NCBI GenBank assembly: GCA_018449715.1
Contig: JAAVVA010000001.1
Span: forward strand, 1,364,001-1,428,000
Source: Acidobacteriaceae bacterium dw_441
GTDB taxonomy: Bacteria > Acidobacteriota > Terriglobia > Terriglobales > Acidobacteriaceae
DNA: 64,000 nt
Direction: 5' to 3'
This document shows, in pieces, positions 24,572-33,667 of this stretch. Position 1 is the stretch's first letter, and every line of letters begins with the position of its first letter. The notes beneath the pieces are model-generated. The model ran no database searches. It worked only from the letters and a program-made list of their open reading frames with translations, and was not told the origin of the DNA. The position numbers were made by a program, and so were the translations under genes.

Positions 24572-26065
24572 ATGCCTTCTACAGAATCCAAAATTGTTCG
24601 ACGGATCGTGACTATCTTCGTGTCGATCCTCTGCATCGTTCTACTCGGCTACGCGGCCATCATTGTCATTGCTGAACTTGGATTAGGAGGACGAGCTCCG
24701 CATCCTCAGGTCGTGGGCACGTTTGATAGTTTCGTCCAGGCCTCGTCCTATGGAAGGTGTTCCGGCCTGATAGTCACCCCGAAGGGTACATGGCTTGTTG
24801 GAGGGCTAGATAAGGAACCGACGAAGGCCGAATTAACTGTTCCATCCTCAGCCACATTGCTTGAGCACTTGCCCGACGGCACTGTGCTTAAGGATTTGGC
24901 CAGCGACATCCTTCAGAATTCTGGAGTGTCTATCCTGCGGGAAGGGATCACGCTTATCTCCCGATTGGATGCACATAAACATTTCCAGATTGTGGCGGCG
25001 GCGCCCGGAACTGCCTGCCTTTACCCCACTCCCGACGGCGCCACATTATTTGTGTCAACAGGCCTTCAGTACCATCCCAAAGGAACAAAGAAAGGAGATA
25101 CGGAAAACGCTTTTTTTCGTTCCGACGATCAAGGAAAACACTGGTCGCTCATGCCAGACGGGTGGTTTCACAATAGCGGCTTTGGTGCCCAGTTGCAATC
25201 GACACAATTCATTGATAACCAGAGAGTGTGGGCGACAGGCAATCGAATCGCACCGTCTGTGCAGTTTCGATCCACTTTCGGCATTTACTACAGCTTCGAT
25301 CAAGGAAGATCTGTGCTGCCTGCCGTGTCCGACGTGCTGCTTCAGGGACTTTGGACCGATAAGCCGCCAACTTCGGATGAGATGGATGCGGTTAGCGATA
25401 CGACGTCGGGAACCGACAACGAAACGAGCGTGTTTCTCGCGCCGTTGGACGAGGCGAATGCTCGCGTGTGGCTTTCACGAAAAGAGTGGAAACCTTCGAC
25501 TGAGGACAGCACGGAAAACTCCATCGCCGATTTCAACACGAATGAAGCCAACATTCATTGGGATGGATCGCGATGGCAACTGGGCACGATAGAACATGTT
25601 CCGCATGTCTTTATTCAAAAGGCCGCCCAGAGCCCCGACGGCAAAGTATTTGCCATCCTCAGTCGTGCGATGTCGGATGGGCACAAAGGCCCAACCACTA
25701 TTGCCGTATTAAACCGAAAGACACTCCAGTGGGACGAGATTCGGAAAATCCCCGACCCGTTCCTGCTGTTGGGCTCGGATGGCGTTTATGTGGAAGCCCT
25801 GTATGCGGGACGCAACGCGCTTGTGCTCAGTGCTGGATATGGTGCTGAAGTCGCTACTGGAATGCGGTACAGCAGTAAAAGCGCAGCAATATCGGCAGAG
25901 GCAACATATTATTCCCTTGACCAGGGACATACGTGGACGAAGCTCGCCTTGGCTCAATATCAGACTCCGATCGGATTTGATGCGGAACATGATCGCCTCT
26001 TCTGGCTTGGCAAGGATGCCCCCTTTCAAGACATGCGTATTCAGGCATATGACCTGGCGCCGTAA
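24572..26065 (+). CDS. Membrane-anchored BNR/propeller-like protein
   Basis: 497 residues. One N-terminal helix (VTIFVSILCIVLLGYAAIIVIAEL) anchors it with the bulk outside the cytoplasm. Two Asp-box-like motifs are visible, FFRSDDQGKHWSLMPDG and TYYSLDQGHTWTKLALA (S/D-x-D-x-G-x-x-W), as in sialidase/BNR beta-propellers, and a weaker one in IYYSFDQGRSVLP. No sialidase catalytic Arg triad can be made out, so it is better seen as an exported propeller of unknown role. Confidence 0.6.
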   Translation: MPSTESKIVRRIVTIFVSILCIVLLGYAAIIVIAELGLGGRAPHPQVVGTFDSFVQASSYGRCSGLIVTPKGTWLVGGLDKEPTKAELTVPSSATLLEHLPDGTVLKDLASDILQNSGVSILREGITLISRLDAHKHFQIVAAAPGTACLYPTPDGATLFVSTGLQYHPKGTKKGDTENAFFRSDDQGKHWSLMPDGWFHNSGFGAQLQSTQFIDNQRVWATGNRIAPSVQFRSTFGIYYSFDQGRSVLPAVSDVLLQGLWTDKPPTSDEMDAVSDTTSGTDNETSVFLAPLDEANARVWLSRKEWKPSTEDSTENSIADFNTNEANIHWDGSRWQLGTIEHVPHVFIQKAAQSPDGKVFAILSRAMSDGHKGPTTIAVLNRKTLQWDEIRKIPDPFLLLGSDGVYVEALYAGRNALVLSAGYGAEVATGMRYSSKSAAISAEATYYSLDQGHTWTKLALAQYQTPIGFDAEHDRLFWLGKDAPFQDMRIQAYDLAP

Positions 26066-26141
26066 TTAACCGACCAACGCAGGTAGCCAGGATAGTGCGT
26101 TCGACCTACGTTGTTGATGTCCACAGAAAACCTGACGTCTT

Positions 26142-26745
26142 TATCTCGCCTCGGGCTGTCCCTGAGAGTCAGCTACTACTACGCAGCGCAACCCTTTATC
26201 CGGAGGGAAGGTTTCCTCGTCTGGGCCGTCAAGAAGCTTTGTCAAGGTATCCTTCTCTGGATCGCTAAGCTTGCCACGACTTGCACCATAATCGAGCAGC
26301 AGTTGCGCGCTGCGCTTATCGCCAGTACGGACGATGTGTCGATCTGGGCGCCATGCTCTAACAGTACTTTCAGAAATGGCCTGAAGCGCGGTGAGAGCGG
26401 AGTAAGTCGATTATTCGCGCTTTGGAAGAGTTCATGGATAGGAGCGACTGCATTGTAGGGATCGGGTCCATCCTGGACAGCATTGACCGGCATGTGCTGT
26501 TTCTCAATGAGCCATTGGCCCACACGAAGTGCGGCTCCGCTCGCAGCAGCACTTAACAGGGTTTGATTTTCGTCGAGAATTTCTCCGCGAATATTAATGG
26601 GGGTTCCCGACTGGAGCACGGCGAGGCATATGCAGATACTAAGCCGGAAGACGAAGCCTCTACGCAGACACTGAAAGATCTGGTGGTTGGTCCGATTGAT
26701 ACTGGAAAGCTTGCATTCCAAGCTGGAATCGAACGAGCAACTCAA
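26142..26745 (-). pseudogene. Exported ankyrin-repeat protein, frameshifted
   Basis: From 26745 the frame gives a short N-terminus with a hydrophobic stretch (FVFRLSICICLAVLQ) and ankyrin repeats: QTLLSAAASGAALRVGQWLIEKQ and FRPFLKVLLEHGAQIDTSS. Near 26300 the repeat breaks off; in another frame it continues GDKRSAQLLLDYGASRGKL and runs to a stop at 26142. One frameshift therefore inactivates the gene. It lies next to a larger ankyrin gene on the same strand. Confidence 0.6.
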
Positions 26746-27063
26746 AGGCCTACTCTGTGGGAAGCATTAAAGAAATCCCACATGCTGGGGCCACCTGGCC
26801 TGACTGTGGCAGGGCTCAGACAGTTGATGTCATCCCGCTCGAACAGATCCCCTGCTCCGATGTCTCCTGCCTCAGCTGAAGTTGACGCAAAGGCCGGAGA
26901 GAAGCCAGCACAACGCGAGAACGAATCCGACCTCAAAGCATAGTCGTTAGTCTAACTACAGGATGCAAGGAGATCTGGCCCTGAACGCCAACAGGGGTCG
27001 ATCTTACCGCTGGCCACTGCCAGCTTTGTTGGACATTGATTGCCTGCTATTACAGGGGATCAA

Positions 27064-27180
27064 TTAGCAGCGCATTGTTGCTAGCTGCGCGTCTTGAGCT
27101 GGTGAGTTTCCTGCGCAGAAGAGTACTCCGATCGAGACGAGCGCCGTTCCGCCTGATAATAATCCCAGTATCAGCTTCAT
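27064..27180 (-). CDS. Possible 38-residue membrane or exported peptide
   Basis: ATG at 27180: MKLILGLLSGGTALVSIGVLF followed by CAGNSPAQDAQLATMRC. The hydrophobic stretch then Cys resembles a lipoprotein or small membrane peptide. No clear ribosome-binding site; it could be the N-terminal scrap of a lost gene. Confidence 0.25.
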   Translation of the reverse strand: MKLILGLLSGGTALVSIGVLFCAGNSPAQDAQLATMRC

Positions 27181-27273
27181 GAGAGTGCGTAAGTACCCGT
27201 GGTCAGTGCCTCGCGCGACAGCGATGCCTCCAAAGCCTCTATCACTAGATCAGCAATTTCCTTTCGGTAAAAA

Positions 27274-29457
27274 TCAGGACTTTGGGGAATCTGTTGGCTT
27301 GCTGTTATCTTCCGCGGCCCGTAGAAGTTTTTCCATTTCTACCCAGTCATTCCAGGTGGCATGATGCCGGCGATCACCATCGTTTTCATATTGCGGATAG
27401 AGTGCCCTATCGGCATCCAAAATATGAAAGACGTCCCCTGACATTCCGTAATGAGCCGACTTGATCTTGGCACCGGATTTCAGCAGCAGGCGGACGACTT
27501 CGAGGTTGCTGCGGTCCACGGCGCGTTCCAGAGGCGACTGACCACTACTGGAGGGCAGATTCGGATCGGCACCGTGCAGCAGAAGTTCCTTAATAACCTG
27601 AGCTGTAGCTTGCGGCTTATTGCCCGATGTGCCCAGAACCCGCAGGAGCGGAGTTTCGTCCCCATCACCCTGCTGATTGACGTTCGCTCCGGCCTTCAAG
27701 AGTGCCCGGCAGATTGCGACCGACCTTTCGGGATCGCGCGCAACAAGCTTCGACAGTGGCGTATCTTTTCTTTTGTCCGAAGCATTGACGTAGGCTCCGG
27801 CTGAAAGCAGCAGGTTCACCGCCTCCGGATCCTCCGAGTAGACGGCGCGCATCAGTGGGGTCTCGCCGTCCACATCCGGAACCTCCAGATTCGGTTTTGT
27901 GGTAAGTATGGCGGAGAGCATTGCCGTCTTCTTTGCCTGCTGATTGGCATCATCGGCAGGTAGCATTGCGGCGATGTGGAGTGGTGCATCGATGTAGTCT
28001 TTGCTACTCCGTGACACATCTGCTCTGGCACCCTTTTGGGCAAGCAATCTGACCGTCTCGACGTCATAGTCCCACAGAGCAAGGCTAAGCGGCGGCTCGA
28101 GTGAGGCGGAACTCCCCGCGAGGTCGGGCGACGCTCCATGCTCAAGCAGCGTGCGCGTAAACTCCGGAAGCTTCATTTTGAGCGAAAGGTAAAGGGCTGT
28201 CAGGCCCTCCGGGCCTATCGTGGATGGATTCGTCGAACGATCGGAGAGAGATTCCTCGAGTCCATTCAAATCACGACGAAGTACGGCCTCTAACGGTGCG
28301 TATTGCGGAGTGCAGGACTCTTTATCCAGCCGTGCGACATCGAGTTCACGCGCGATTCTGCGAGCCGTATACGCAGGGACCTTGCTGACGCCCATCATGG
28401 AGCAGTACTGCCGGTAATAGTCCTTCGCCCAAAGAAGCCGAACAGATTGCGGCATGGAACAGTTGTCGGCATTCATCGAGGTATAGGTGTCGGCGAGATT
28501 GAGATAGACTACCGGTCGCTTCGGATCGCGCCGGATCACCTCCTGCAGCACAAGCAGCGCATCCTGAAGATCGCCGCATCCTCTCGTGCCTTCAGCGCTA
28601 TCGCCGGCTTGTTGAAAGATATAGCCCAAGTCGTTGAGGTCTTCAATGCTGAGTCCTGCGGTCCGCCAGTCGTTCTGCTGCAAAGCGGAATACAGCTTTT
28701 CCCGAGCGTCGATTGGAGTTCCACTTTTGTCTCGAAGAATTGCGCGTGCCTCCGCGACCGATACAGATACCGATATCGGATTTGGAGCGGGCTCCATCCG
28801 CACCGAGAAGTGTTGTGGACTGGGGAGAGGCGTTCCCACGATGTCGGTCGGAGGAGTTTTCGTCCAGTTATCCTGTAGATAAGTGTCGTAATCTACCGTT
28901 TCTTGCTGTCCCGCGGCGGGCCAGGTATCGAATGTACTGACGGGATAAGTCGGCTGAAAGGAGATCATCATGCCGTCGGGTGCCCGAATAAAAGCTCCTG
29001 GTCCCTTTTCGCAGCCTTTCACCAACAGAAATACGCCATCCGTCCCAAAAGAGGTGATCGTGATGGGCTCCTCGGTGGTATTCCTATCGAGACATTCCGC
29101 TAAAGTGAGAGGACGAGATCGCCAGACTCTGGTTCCCTGCGCATTCCACCCATCGAGAAATGTCCAATGATCTCCGAAGACCGTCAGAGTGTAGGAACGA
29201 ATGTCGCCGCTCATCTTCGGTGGAACGCGCCAATACTTTAAAACCTGTTCATGTTCTTCCACTTTGTAGGAACTGGCGATCACGCCTTCGATGATGTCAT
29301 CGTCCAGCTGCGCATGCGCGCACATTGGGATAGTCGCGAAGAGCATCGAAATCCCATAGAGCAACAGGAGAAGGCGACGTGAGCCATTTGCACCGTGCAG
29401 TATCAGTTGAGCGAGTAAAGATTCCTTTTGTCGGTACTGTGACCTGTCGCATCCCAT
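27274..29457 (-). CDS. Exported ankyrin-repeat protein
   Basis: 727 residues. A signal peptide lies at about residues 28-49 (RLLLLLYGISMLFATIPMCAHA), so the real start may be a little inside the annotated ATG. Residues about 50-300 form a unique domain; about 420-700 hold six or so ankyrin repeats (GLTALYLSLKMKLPEFTRTLLEHGASPD; GETPLMRAVYSEDPEAVNLLLSAGAYVN; GQSPLERAVDRSNLEVVRLLLKSGAKI). The repeats should bind a protein partner in the periplasm or outside the cell. Nothing enzymatic is seen. Confidence 0.75.
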   Translation of the reverse strand: MGCDRSQYRQKESLLAQLILHGANGSRRLLLLLYGISMLFATIPMCAHAQLDDDIIEGVIASSYKVEEHEQVLKYWRVPPKMSGDIRSYTLTVFGDHWTFLDGWNAQGTRVWRSRPLTLAECLDRNTTEEPITITSFGTDGVFLLVKGCEKGPGAFIRAPDGMMISFQPTYPVSTFDTWPAAGQQETVDYDTYLQDNWTKTPPTDIVGTPLPSPQHFSVRMEPAPNPISVSVSVAEARAILRDKSGTPIDAREKLYSALQQNDWRTAGLSIEDLNDLGYIFQQAGDSAEGTRGCGDLQDALLVLQEVIRRDPKRPVVYLNLADTYTSMNADNCSMPQSVRLLWAKDYYRQYCSMMGVSKVPAYTARRIARELDVARLDKESCTPQYAPLEAVLRRDLNGLEESLSDRSTNPSTIGPEGLTALYLSLKMKLPEFTRTLLEHGASPDLAGSSASLEPPLSLALWDYDVETVRLLAQKGARADVSRSSKDYIDAPLHIAAMLPADDANQQAKKTAMLSAILTTKPNLEVPDVDGETPLMRAVYSEDPEAVNLLLSAGAYVNASDKRKDTPLSKLVARDPERSVAICRALLKAGANVNQQGDGDETPLLRVLGTSGNKPQATAQVIKELLLHGADPNLPSSSGQSPLERAVDRSNLEVVRLLLKSGAKIKSAHYGMSGDVFHILDADRALYPQYENDGDRRHHATWNDWVEMEKLLRAAEDNSKPTDSPKS

Positions 29458-29525
29458 ATGCCTTCTTGTGCAACCCCCTTCGATCGAACTGACGTGCCGC
29501 CAGCGTAATCGCGACGGCGTGCACT

Positions 29526-30296
29526 CTATTGTAGAAATTCTTTGAGCTTCTTCAATTCAGCGTGTACCGCCGCCTCCAATCGAGTGCGCGAGATGATCGC
29601 GATTCGCATTGAAGTTTCGAAGTAATCCTTATCGAGGTAGAGAAAGCTGTCGGATGTGAAGTAGCTTCCTCCAACAAAAACTCCGCGTTCCTGTGCCACG
29701 GAATTCCAATCCGGGGATGTATCGAGGAACTCTTTCAAAGCACATTCGATCTCCGAGAATGTGCCGTGTGCATATGTGATTGGAATTCTACGGCTGTCTA
29801 TCAGGTGTACGTGGAGCTTTAGCGTGTTCAGCGCGTCCGGGTACGCTTGATGGATCAGCGTCGCCGGAGCATGGTAGAGGAAAAGATACTTTTCATCCTC
29901 GCTCCAGGAGCCATTGAACGCTCCACAGTTTTGGAACTCTTCAATCATGTCCACTCGGTCATTGGCGATACCAACTGTGATCTCCAGCCGAAGATCCTCC
30001 ATGGCAAAGATGAAAGGCTCTCCCTGCAATCGGTTTTGCTCTGGAGCAGTTGACGGCGTGGAGTTCATGGTGGCCTGTTCCTCTGGCGAAGCAGCGGAGA
30101 CCGAAGCCGAAGTCTCCCGCGGCACTACGTTTTCAGGTTGTTTTCTTGCTCGTCTCAGGATCCATAGAGCAAGAGTCCCAAAGAAAACACCGACCTCAAC
30201 GATTTCCCGCTTCAATAGGACACTCCCTTGAGGCCGTGGCAGGTTTGGAGTCCGCACGGGCTTCTTCAGGCATGTTCGAGCACCATGAGAAAGCAC
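29526..30296 (-). CDS. Single-helix membrane protein of unknown function
   Basis: Up to 256 residues. A TTG at 30215 with AAGGGAG upstream may be the true start, giving MKREIVEVGVFFGTLALWIL, one N-terminal helix. A Ser/Pro/Glu-rich linker and a globular domain (LRLEITVGIANDRVDMIEEF; LKLHVHLIDSRRIPITYAHG) follow. No family is recognised. It lies upstream of and on the same strand as the ankyrin gene. Confidence 0.5.
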   Translation of the reverse strand: MLSHGARTCLKKPVRTPNLPRPQGSVLLKREIVEVGVFFGTLALWILRRARKQPENVVPRETSASVSAASPEEQATMNSTPSTAPEQNRLQGEPFIFAMEDLRLEITVGIANDRVDMIEEFQNCGAFNGSWSEDEKYLFLYHAPATLIHQAYPDALNTLKLHVHLIDSRRIPITYAHGTFSEIECALKEFLDTSPDWNSVAQERGVFVGGSYFTSDSFLYLDKDYFETSMRIAIISRTRLEAAVHAELKKLKEFLQ

Positions 30297-30348
30297 CTTG
30301 CCTGAAGGTATCCAGTTCCAAACAAACGCCGCATCTGGACATGAGTCT

Positions 30349-30588
30349 TTATCTACCCCTTGTCAAAAAAGTCCCCAGAAGCACCACAACACCGAGGAGA
30401 ACAGTGAGTGGTCCGAAGACGAATCGCGTGGTCTTCAGGGCGCGTTCTTTTCCAAGAAGCGAGATCCATATGGAGGCGCGCCGGCCACTCAATCCCCATT
30501 CTGCCACGCGCACATTGGTTGACATCAGATAGCCCAGTGCAATGCACGCCAGACCAAAAAGGAGCATAACGACAGTTTTGATCGTCAT
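30349..30588 (-). CDS. Small two-helix membrane protein
   Basis: 79 residues with helices TVVMLLFGLACIALGYLM and FVFGPLTVLLGVVVLLGTFL separated by a basic loop (RRASIWISLLGKERALKTTR). Function unknown. Confidence 0.5.
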   Translation of the reverse strand: MTIKTVVMLLFGLACIALGYLMSTNVRVAEWGLSGRRASIWISLLGKERALKTTRFVFGPLTVLLGVVVLLGTFLTRGR

Positions 30589-30660
30589 GCCTTCAGATTA
30601 CAACATGAGTTTCGTCGTCTTTGGTAATGGATAAAATCGCACTAGGGGAGGGGAGCTACT

Positions 30661-31719
30661 GTGCGATTTGTATCAATGGTTAACGGATGGCTGCTATGCG
30701 GCATCGCTGCGTGTTTCGCGGTGGGATCACTGCATGCAGCAAGCTTCAACTGTGCGAAGGCGGCCACTCCGCAGGAAAAGGCCATCTGCAGCAACAAAGC
30801 TCTGAGTGCTCAGGATTCCGAGATGGCCGTGATCTACCACAGGGCGCTTGCGCAGGTGTCTGCTAGCGCTAAGGAGCAGGTGCGGCACGATCAGCAACAA
30901 TGGCTCTCATGGCTTGCCACTATTTGCAATGCAGCCTCTTCAAAAGATGTTTCTGTATTAGCCCAGTGTATGACTGCGCCGTATCGAGATCGCATTGATT
31001 TTTTCAAAAACGCCGTATCGGTAAAGGATGGTGTGCTCTTCTATGCGAGATCGAACTATCTTGCCGGCAAGGATGATCCGCAGTTACTCAATTCCCCAAG
31101 CCCCCAATTCCGGGGTTGGGGAACCCTCGCCATCACGTGGTACGTGGCCGACGATCCAGCGTGGAGCCATTGGAATGCGTCTATGACGGAGACCATGACG
31201 AAGACCGCAGCGGATGACAAGTCGGACAGACCTCACTCCTCCGACGCATCGAACGCAGACAGTACCGAGTGGGCCTCTATTCCCGATATCTCAGAAAATC
31301 TGATCACCACACGCATGTCCTTTGAGTCCATGGGCCACGGTGCGGCGCATCCGACCGAGTATTCATGGACGCTTCATTGGCTGAGAAAGACAGAACGGGA
31401 ACTCCAGGCCACCCATGTTTTTCGTGCGAATACGCCGTGGAAGGAAATGTTGGCGATGGCTTGCTGGAAGGGCCTGAAAGAGCAGTTTGCGGATGACGAT
31501 GGTTCGCTCTTCATCAAAAGCGCACAGGATAAGGACCTCTTAGACGTGGTGAAGGATCCATCCAGCTGGAGCTTTACGAAAGACGGCCTGGACATCAGCT
31601 TCCCCGAGTACTCCGTCAGTCCCCGCGTTTCGCCAGCCGACGATATTACCGTCCCCTGGAAGGACTTGGAGTCGTACCTGAACGCTGGGTTCGTTCCTGC
31701 TCAATTCGTCGGGAAATGA
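30661..31719 (+). CDS. Exported LprI-like (DUF1311) protein with DUF3298-like C-terminus
   Basis: 352 residues from the GTG at 30661, preceded by AGGGGAGGGG. Signal peptide WLLCGIAACFAVGSLHAA. Next comes an LprI/DUF1311 domain (about 25-115) with the typical cysteines and FNCAKAATPQEKAICSNKALSAQD, SAKEQVRHDQQQWLSW. LprI-type proteins have been described as lysozyme inhibitors. The C-terminal half (about 200-340) resembles DUF3298/RsiV-like domains (PWKDLESYLNAG at the end), which bind lysozyme in RsiV. A periplasmic lysozyme-binding role fits both halves but is inference. Confidence 0.7.
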   Translation: MRFVSMVNGWLLCGIAACFAVGSLHAASFNCAKAATPQEKAICSNKALSAQDSEMAVIYHRALAQVSASAKEQVRHDQQQWLSWLATICNAASSKDVSVLAQCMTAPYRDRIDFFKNAVSVKDGVLFYARSNYLAGKDDPQLLNSPSPQFRGWGTLAITWYVADDPAWSHWNASMTETMTKTAADDKSDRPHSSDASNADSTEWASIPDISENLITTRMSFESMGHGAAHPTEYSWTLHWLRKTERELQATHVFRANTPWKEMLAMACWKGLKEQFADDDGSLFIKSAQDKDLLDVVKDPSSWSFTKDGLDISFPEYSVSPRVSPADDITVPWKDLESYLNAGFVPAQFVGK

Positions 31720-31785
31720 ATGGCGAGCATTTATCGGTAGGATTTCACCAGGGAGTCTTAGGGCCGGAGTCTCAGCACGTACATG

Positions 31786-32013
31786 CTATCCGCAGATTCC
31801 TGGCCCGGCAGATGACCAACGATCTTTAGCAATGATCAGCAAGTGAGTCGCTGCGCGATTGCGCGTCGGATCCTCGCTCCAAAGATCGACGGAGGACAAT
31901 GTCTTTGAACGCAGTGGGCGGAATACTGCTCCTGGAATGTTTGCCCGGGCGACACTCGTCGGTGCGATAGAGACCCTCATGCCTGCGGCAAACAAGCTAC
32001 TGGTCGTTCCCAA
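31786..32013 (-). pseudogene. C-terminal fragment of a LysR regulator
   Basis: The minus frame LFAAGMRVSIAPTSVARANI followed by PGAVFRPLRSKTLSSVDLW matches the end of the LysR effector-binding domain (AAGMGV-I-P-SVA, GV-FRPL). The DNA-binding domain and most of the effector domain are missing. Its N-terminal side runs into the 3' end of a TetR fragment at about 32000, another recombination scar. Confidence 0.6.
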
Positions 32014-32418
32014 GACCGCGGAACAGCGATTGCAAAAGCCTCTTGATCCGCTCCTCTCCCGATTGCGTTGGCGGAATACGCCAGAGTAGTCCGAGAAAGA
32101 CCAAAACGTCTTCTGGTTCGGTACCAGGTTTTACATCGCCCGATTGTTCGCAAGCTTCAATCATTTGCCGGACAGCCTCGAGCATTGGTCCGTAATGCTC
32201 CCGACGCTCCTCCGCCGACGTCGATGCGTGAACGATATCGGCAACTCCGTATTTCATTTTTCCGAAACGCACGAGCTTCTCACACCAGGCCTGGAACGCA
32301 CGAACAGGCGGATGCTTGGCCAGCAGCGTCGGAGCAAGAGCAGCGAGCGTTGAGATTTCCTTCTGGTAGAGAGCCAACACTAACGCTTCGCAGTTCGGGA
32401 AATGCCGGTAGAGAGTCT
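31997..32418 (-). pseudogene. TetR regulator lacking its HTH start, cut by module copy 2
   Basis: The frame begins with the last part of a TetR helix-turn-helix (TLYRHFPNCEALVLALYQKE) and continues through a normal ligand domain (AFQAWCEKLVRFGKMKYG; VLVFLGLLWRIPP) to a stop at 31997. Directly before TLYRHF an in-frame stop appears at the junction with the duplicated module at 32421. The first 40 or so residues, including the first HTH helix, have been lost. Confidence 0.75.
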
Positions 32419-32720
32419 ATGTCTCTCCGCCAGAACTTTTTGCAAGTCCTTCTATTGACTATAAATACATGGAAACAGGACACTTAGGCAATGCGAATAT
32501 CGCGCCTTTGGTGCTCTATTTTGCACGGAATTTCCCTTTCTCCCCTCAATTTTACTTACAACGGCGGTTTGGCATTACAACGGAGTCGATGAGCATTCGA
32601 CGGGGATGCTGTCTCTGGATGCCTCGATGATGAATCTTCTCGCTCTTAGGACTTCCCACGAGCGCAGTGCACCTCTTTCTCCTCGGCCAATCCCAATGGC
32701 AGAGATCGTGCTAAATCCGC

Positions 32721-32742
32721 AAGGTTATAATTAACGGGTATG
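32721..32742 (+). promoter_or_regulatory. Promoter with palindrome over the -10 box, module copy 2
   Basis: TATAAT at 32726-32731 in GGTTATAATTAACG; the ATG at 32740 is only eight bases beyond the -10 box, so the transcript would be leaderless or nearly so. Confidence 0.55.
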
Positions 32743-32988
32743 AGCGAGCATGTGATTCAGAATCCGGTTCCGACTCCAGAGCAGATGGCAACTCTGCTGG
32801 GAGTCAGCCCCGCACGAGTTGCGACCCTTCGCAGCATCATGCGTTCTCGTGTTCCCGTACAGGCTTTCCGCAGCAGCAAGGCAAAAAAGAGGACGGCGAA
32901 TAAGTCGGCTTCGACAGTTGCATCTCCCATCCGTCAGTTCAAGATGAGAAGGAAGAACAGCTCGGGTGTCAAAGCGGCGGCGCGTTGA
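32740..32988 (+). CDS. Small HTH-like basic protein, module copy 2
   Basis: 82 residues starting MSEHVIQNPVPTPEQMATLL, with the HTH-like LLGVSPARVATLRSIM and a Lys/Arg-rich tail identical to copy 1 from about KKRTANKSASTVAS onward. The middle (MRSRVPVQAFRSSKAKK) differs from copy 1 (MGSHVSELVFRSSKGRK), so any specificity difference would lie there. The stop lies 23 bases inside the following gene. Proposed role: autoregulatory DNA-binding partner of the downstream protein. Confidence 0.6.
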   Translation: MSEHVIQNPVPTPEQMATLLGVSPARVATLRSIMRSRVPVQAFRSSKAKKRTANKSASTVASPIRQFKMRRKNSSGVKAAAR

Positions 32989-33574
32989 ATCTGTCTTTCT
33001 GAATATCCCGTATGATGCAGGCTTCGAGGATCTCTACTTGGCCTACATCGTTGGTCTGAGCCAGCTAGGGCTGCGCATCAATGTGACCCTTGCCATCCCA
33101 AACCAAGGGCGGCTCGACACTATTCTGAACCTCATCGAAAGCTCCGATTTTTCCGTTCACGACCTTTCCCGCGTCGAACTGTCGCATGGCATTCCCCGCT
33201 TCAATATGCCGCTCGAACTTGGCCTGGCTCTTTATCACTCCAAACGAGGAAAGAAGCAGCATCGCGTTCACATCTTCGATGCCAAGCCCTATCAAGCACA
33301 GCGTTCTACCAGTGATGTAAACGGCATCGACCCCCAGATTCACAATGGAAGACCGAAGGATTTGATGATCGGATTGCGGAATATCTTTCGGCAGCCTGGA
33401 GATGTAACTACAGTGCCTGAGATGCTTGCCAGTTATCGGGCGCTGAAACGGAAGCTGCCCAAAATTCGGCAGAGCGCAGGCGGTGGTTCCCTGTTCGAGG
33501 CTGCTATCTTTCAGGATATTGTGGTTGCCTCGTTGATCGAGGCTCAGGAACAGGTCAGACAGCGCGTCAGTTGA
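32966..33574 (+). CDS. TIR/deoxyribosyltransferase-like protein, module copy 2
   Basis: 202 residues from GTG 32966, about 97 percent identical to copy 1 by eye. Changed residues include FSVHD for FSIHD, GKKQ for GKRQ, FQDIV for FHDIV and RQRVS for RRRVSLI. The motifs VFLNIPYDAGFED, SVHDLSRVELS and FNMPLELGLAL are kept. Between about 33290 and 33360 at least nine bases differ from copy 1 without changing a residue, so both copies have been kept under selection on the protein. The same functional guess as copy 1 applies. Confidence 0.6.
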   Translation: MSKRRRVESVFLNIPYDAGFEDLYLAYIVGLSQLGLRINVTLAIPNQGRLDTILNLIESSDFSVHDLSRVELSHGIPRFNMPLELGLALYHSKRGKKQHRVHIFDAKPYQAQRSTSDVNGIDPQIHNGRPKDLMIGLRNIFRQPGDVTTVPEMLASYRALKRKLPKIRQSAGGGSLFEAAIFQDIVVASLIEAQEQVRQRVS

Positions 33575-33667
33575 ACTTTGACGTGTCATCCTTGACCCCA
33601 TCACTCCGCAGCAATGCTTAGGAAGCGCACAACGTTGCATAATAACTGTGTTTTCTCTCTCTAACGA

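Larger units (their letters stand above)
32421..33570 (+). repeat. Duplicated module, copy 2
   Basis: Direct repeat of 13505-14569, beginning exactly at GTCTCTCCGCCAGAAC where the TetR gene is cut. It has about 85 more noncoding bases before the promoter than copy 1. Confidence 0.9.

Noticed and set aside
26563..26943. Plus-strand 126-residue frame
   Set aside because: Antisense to the ankyrin remnant for much of its length, with no family or start signal.
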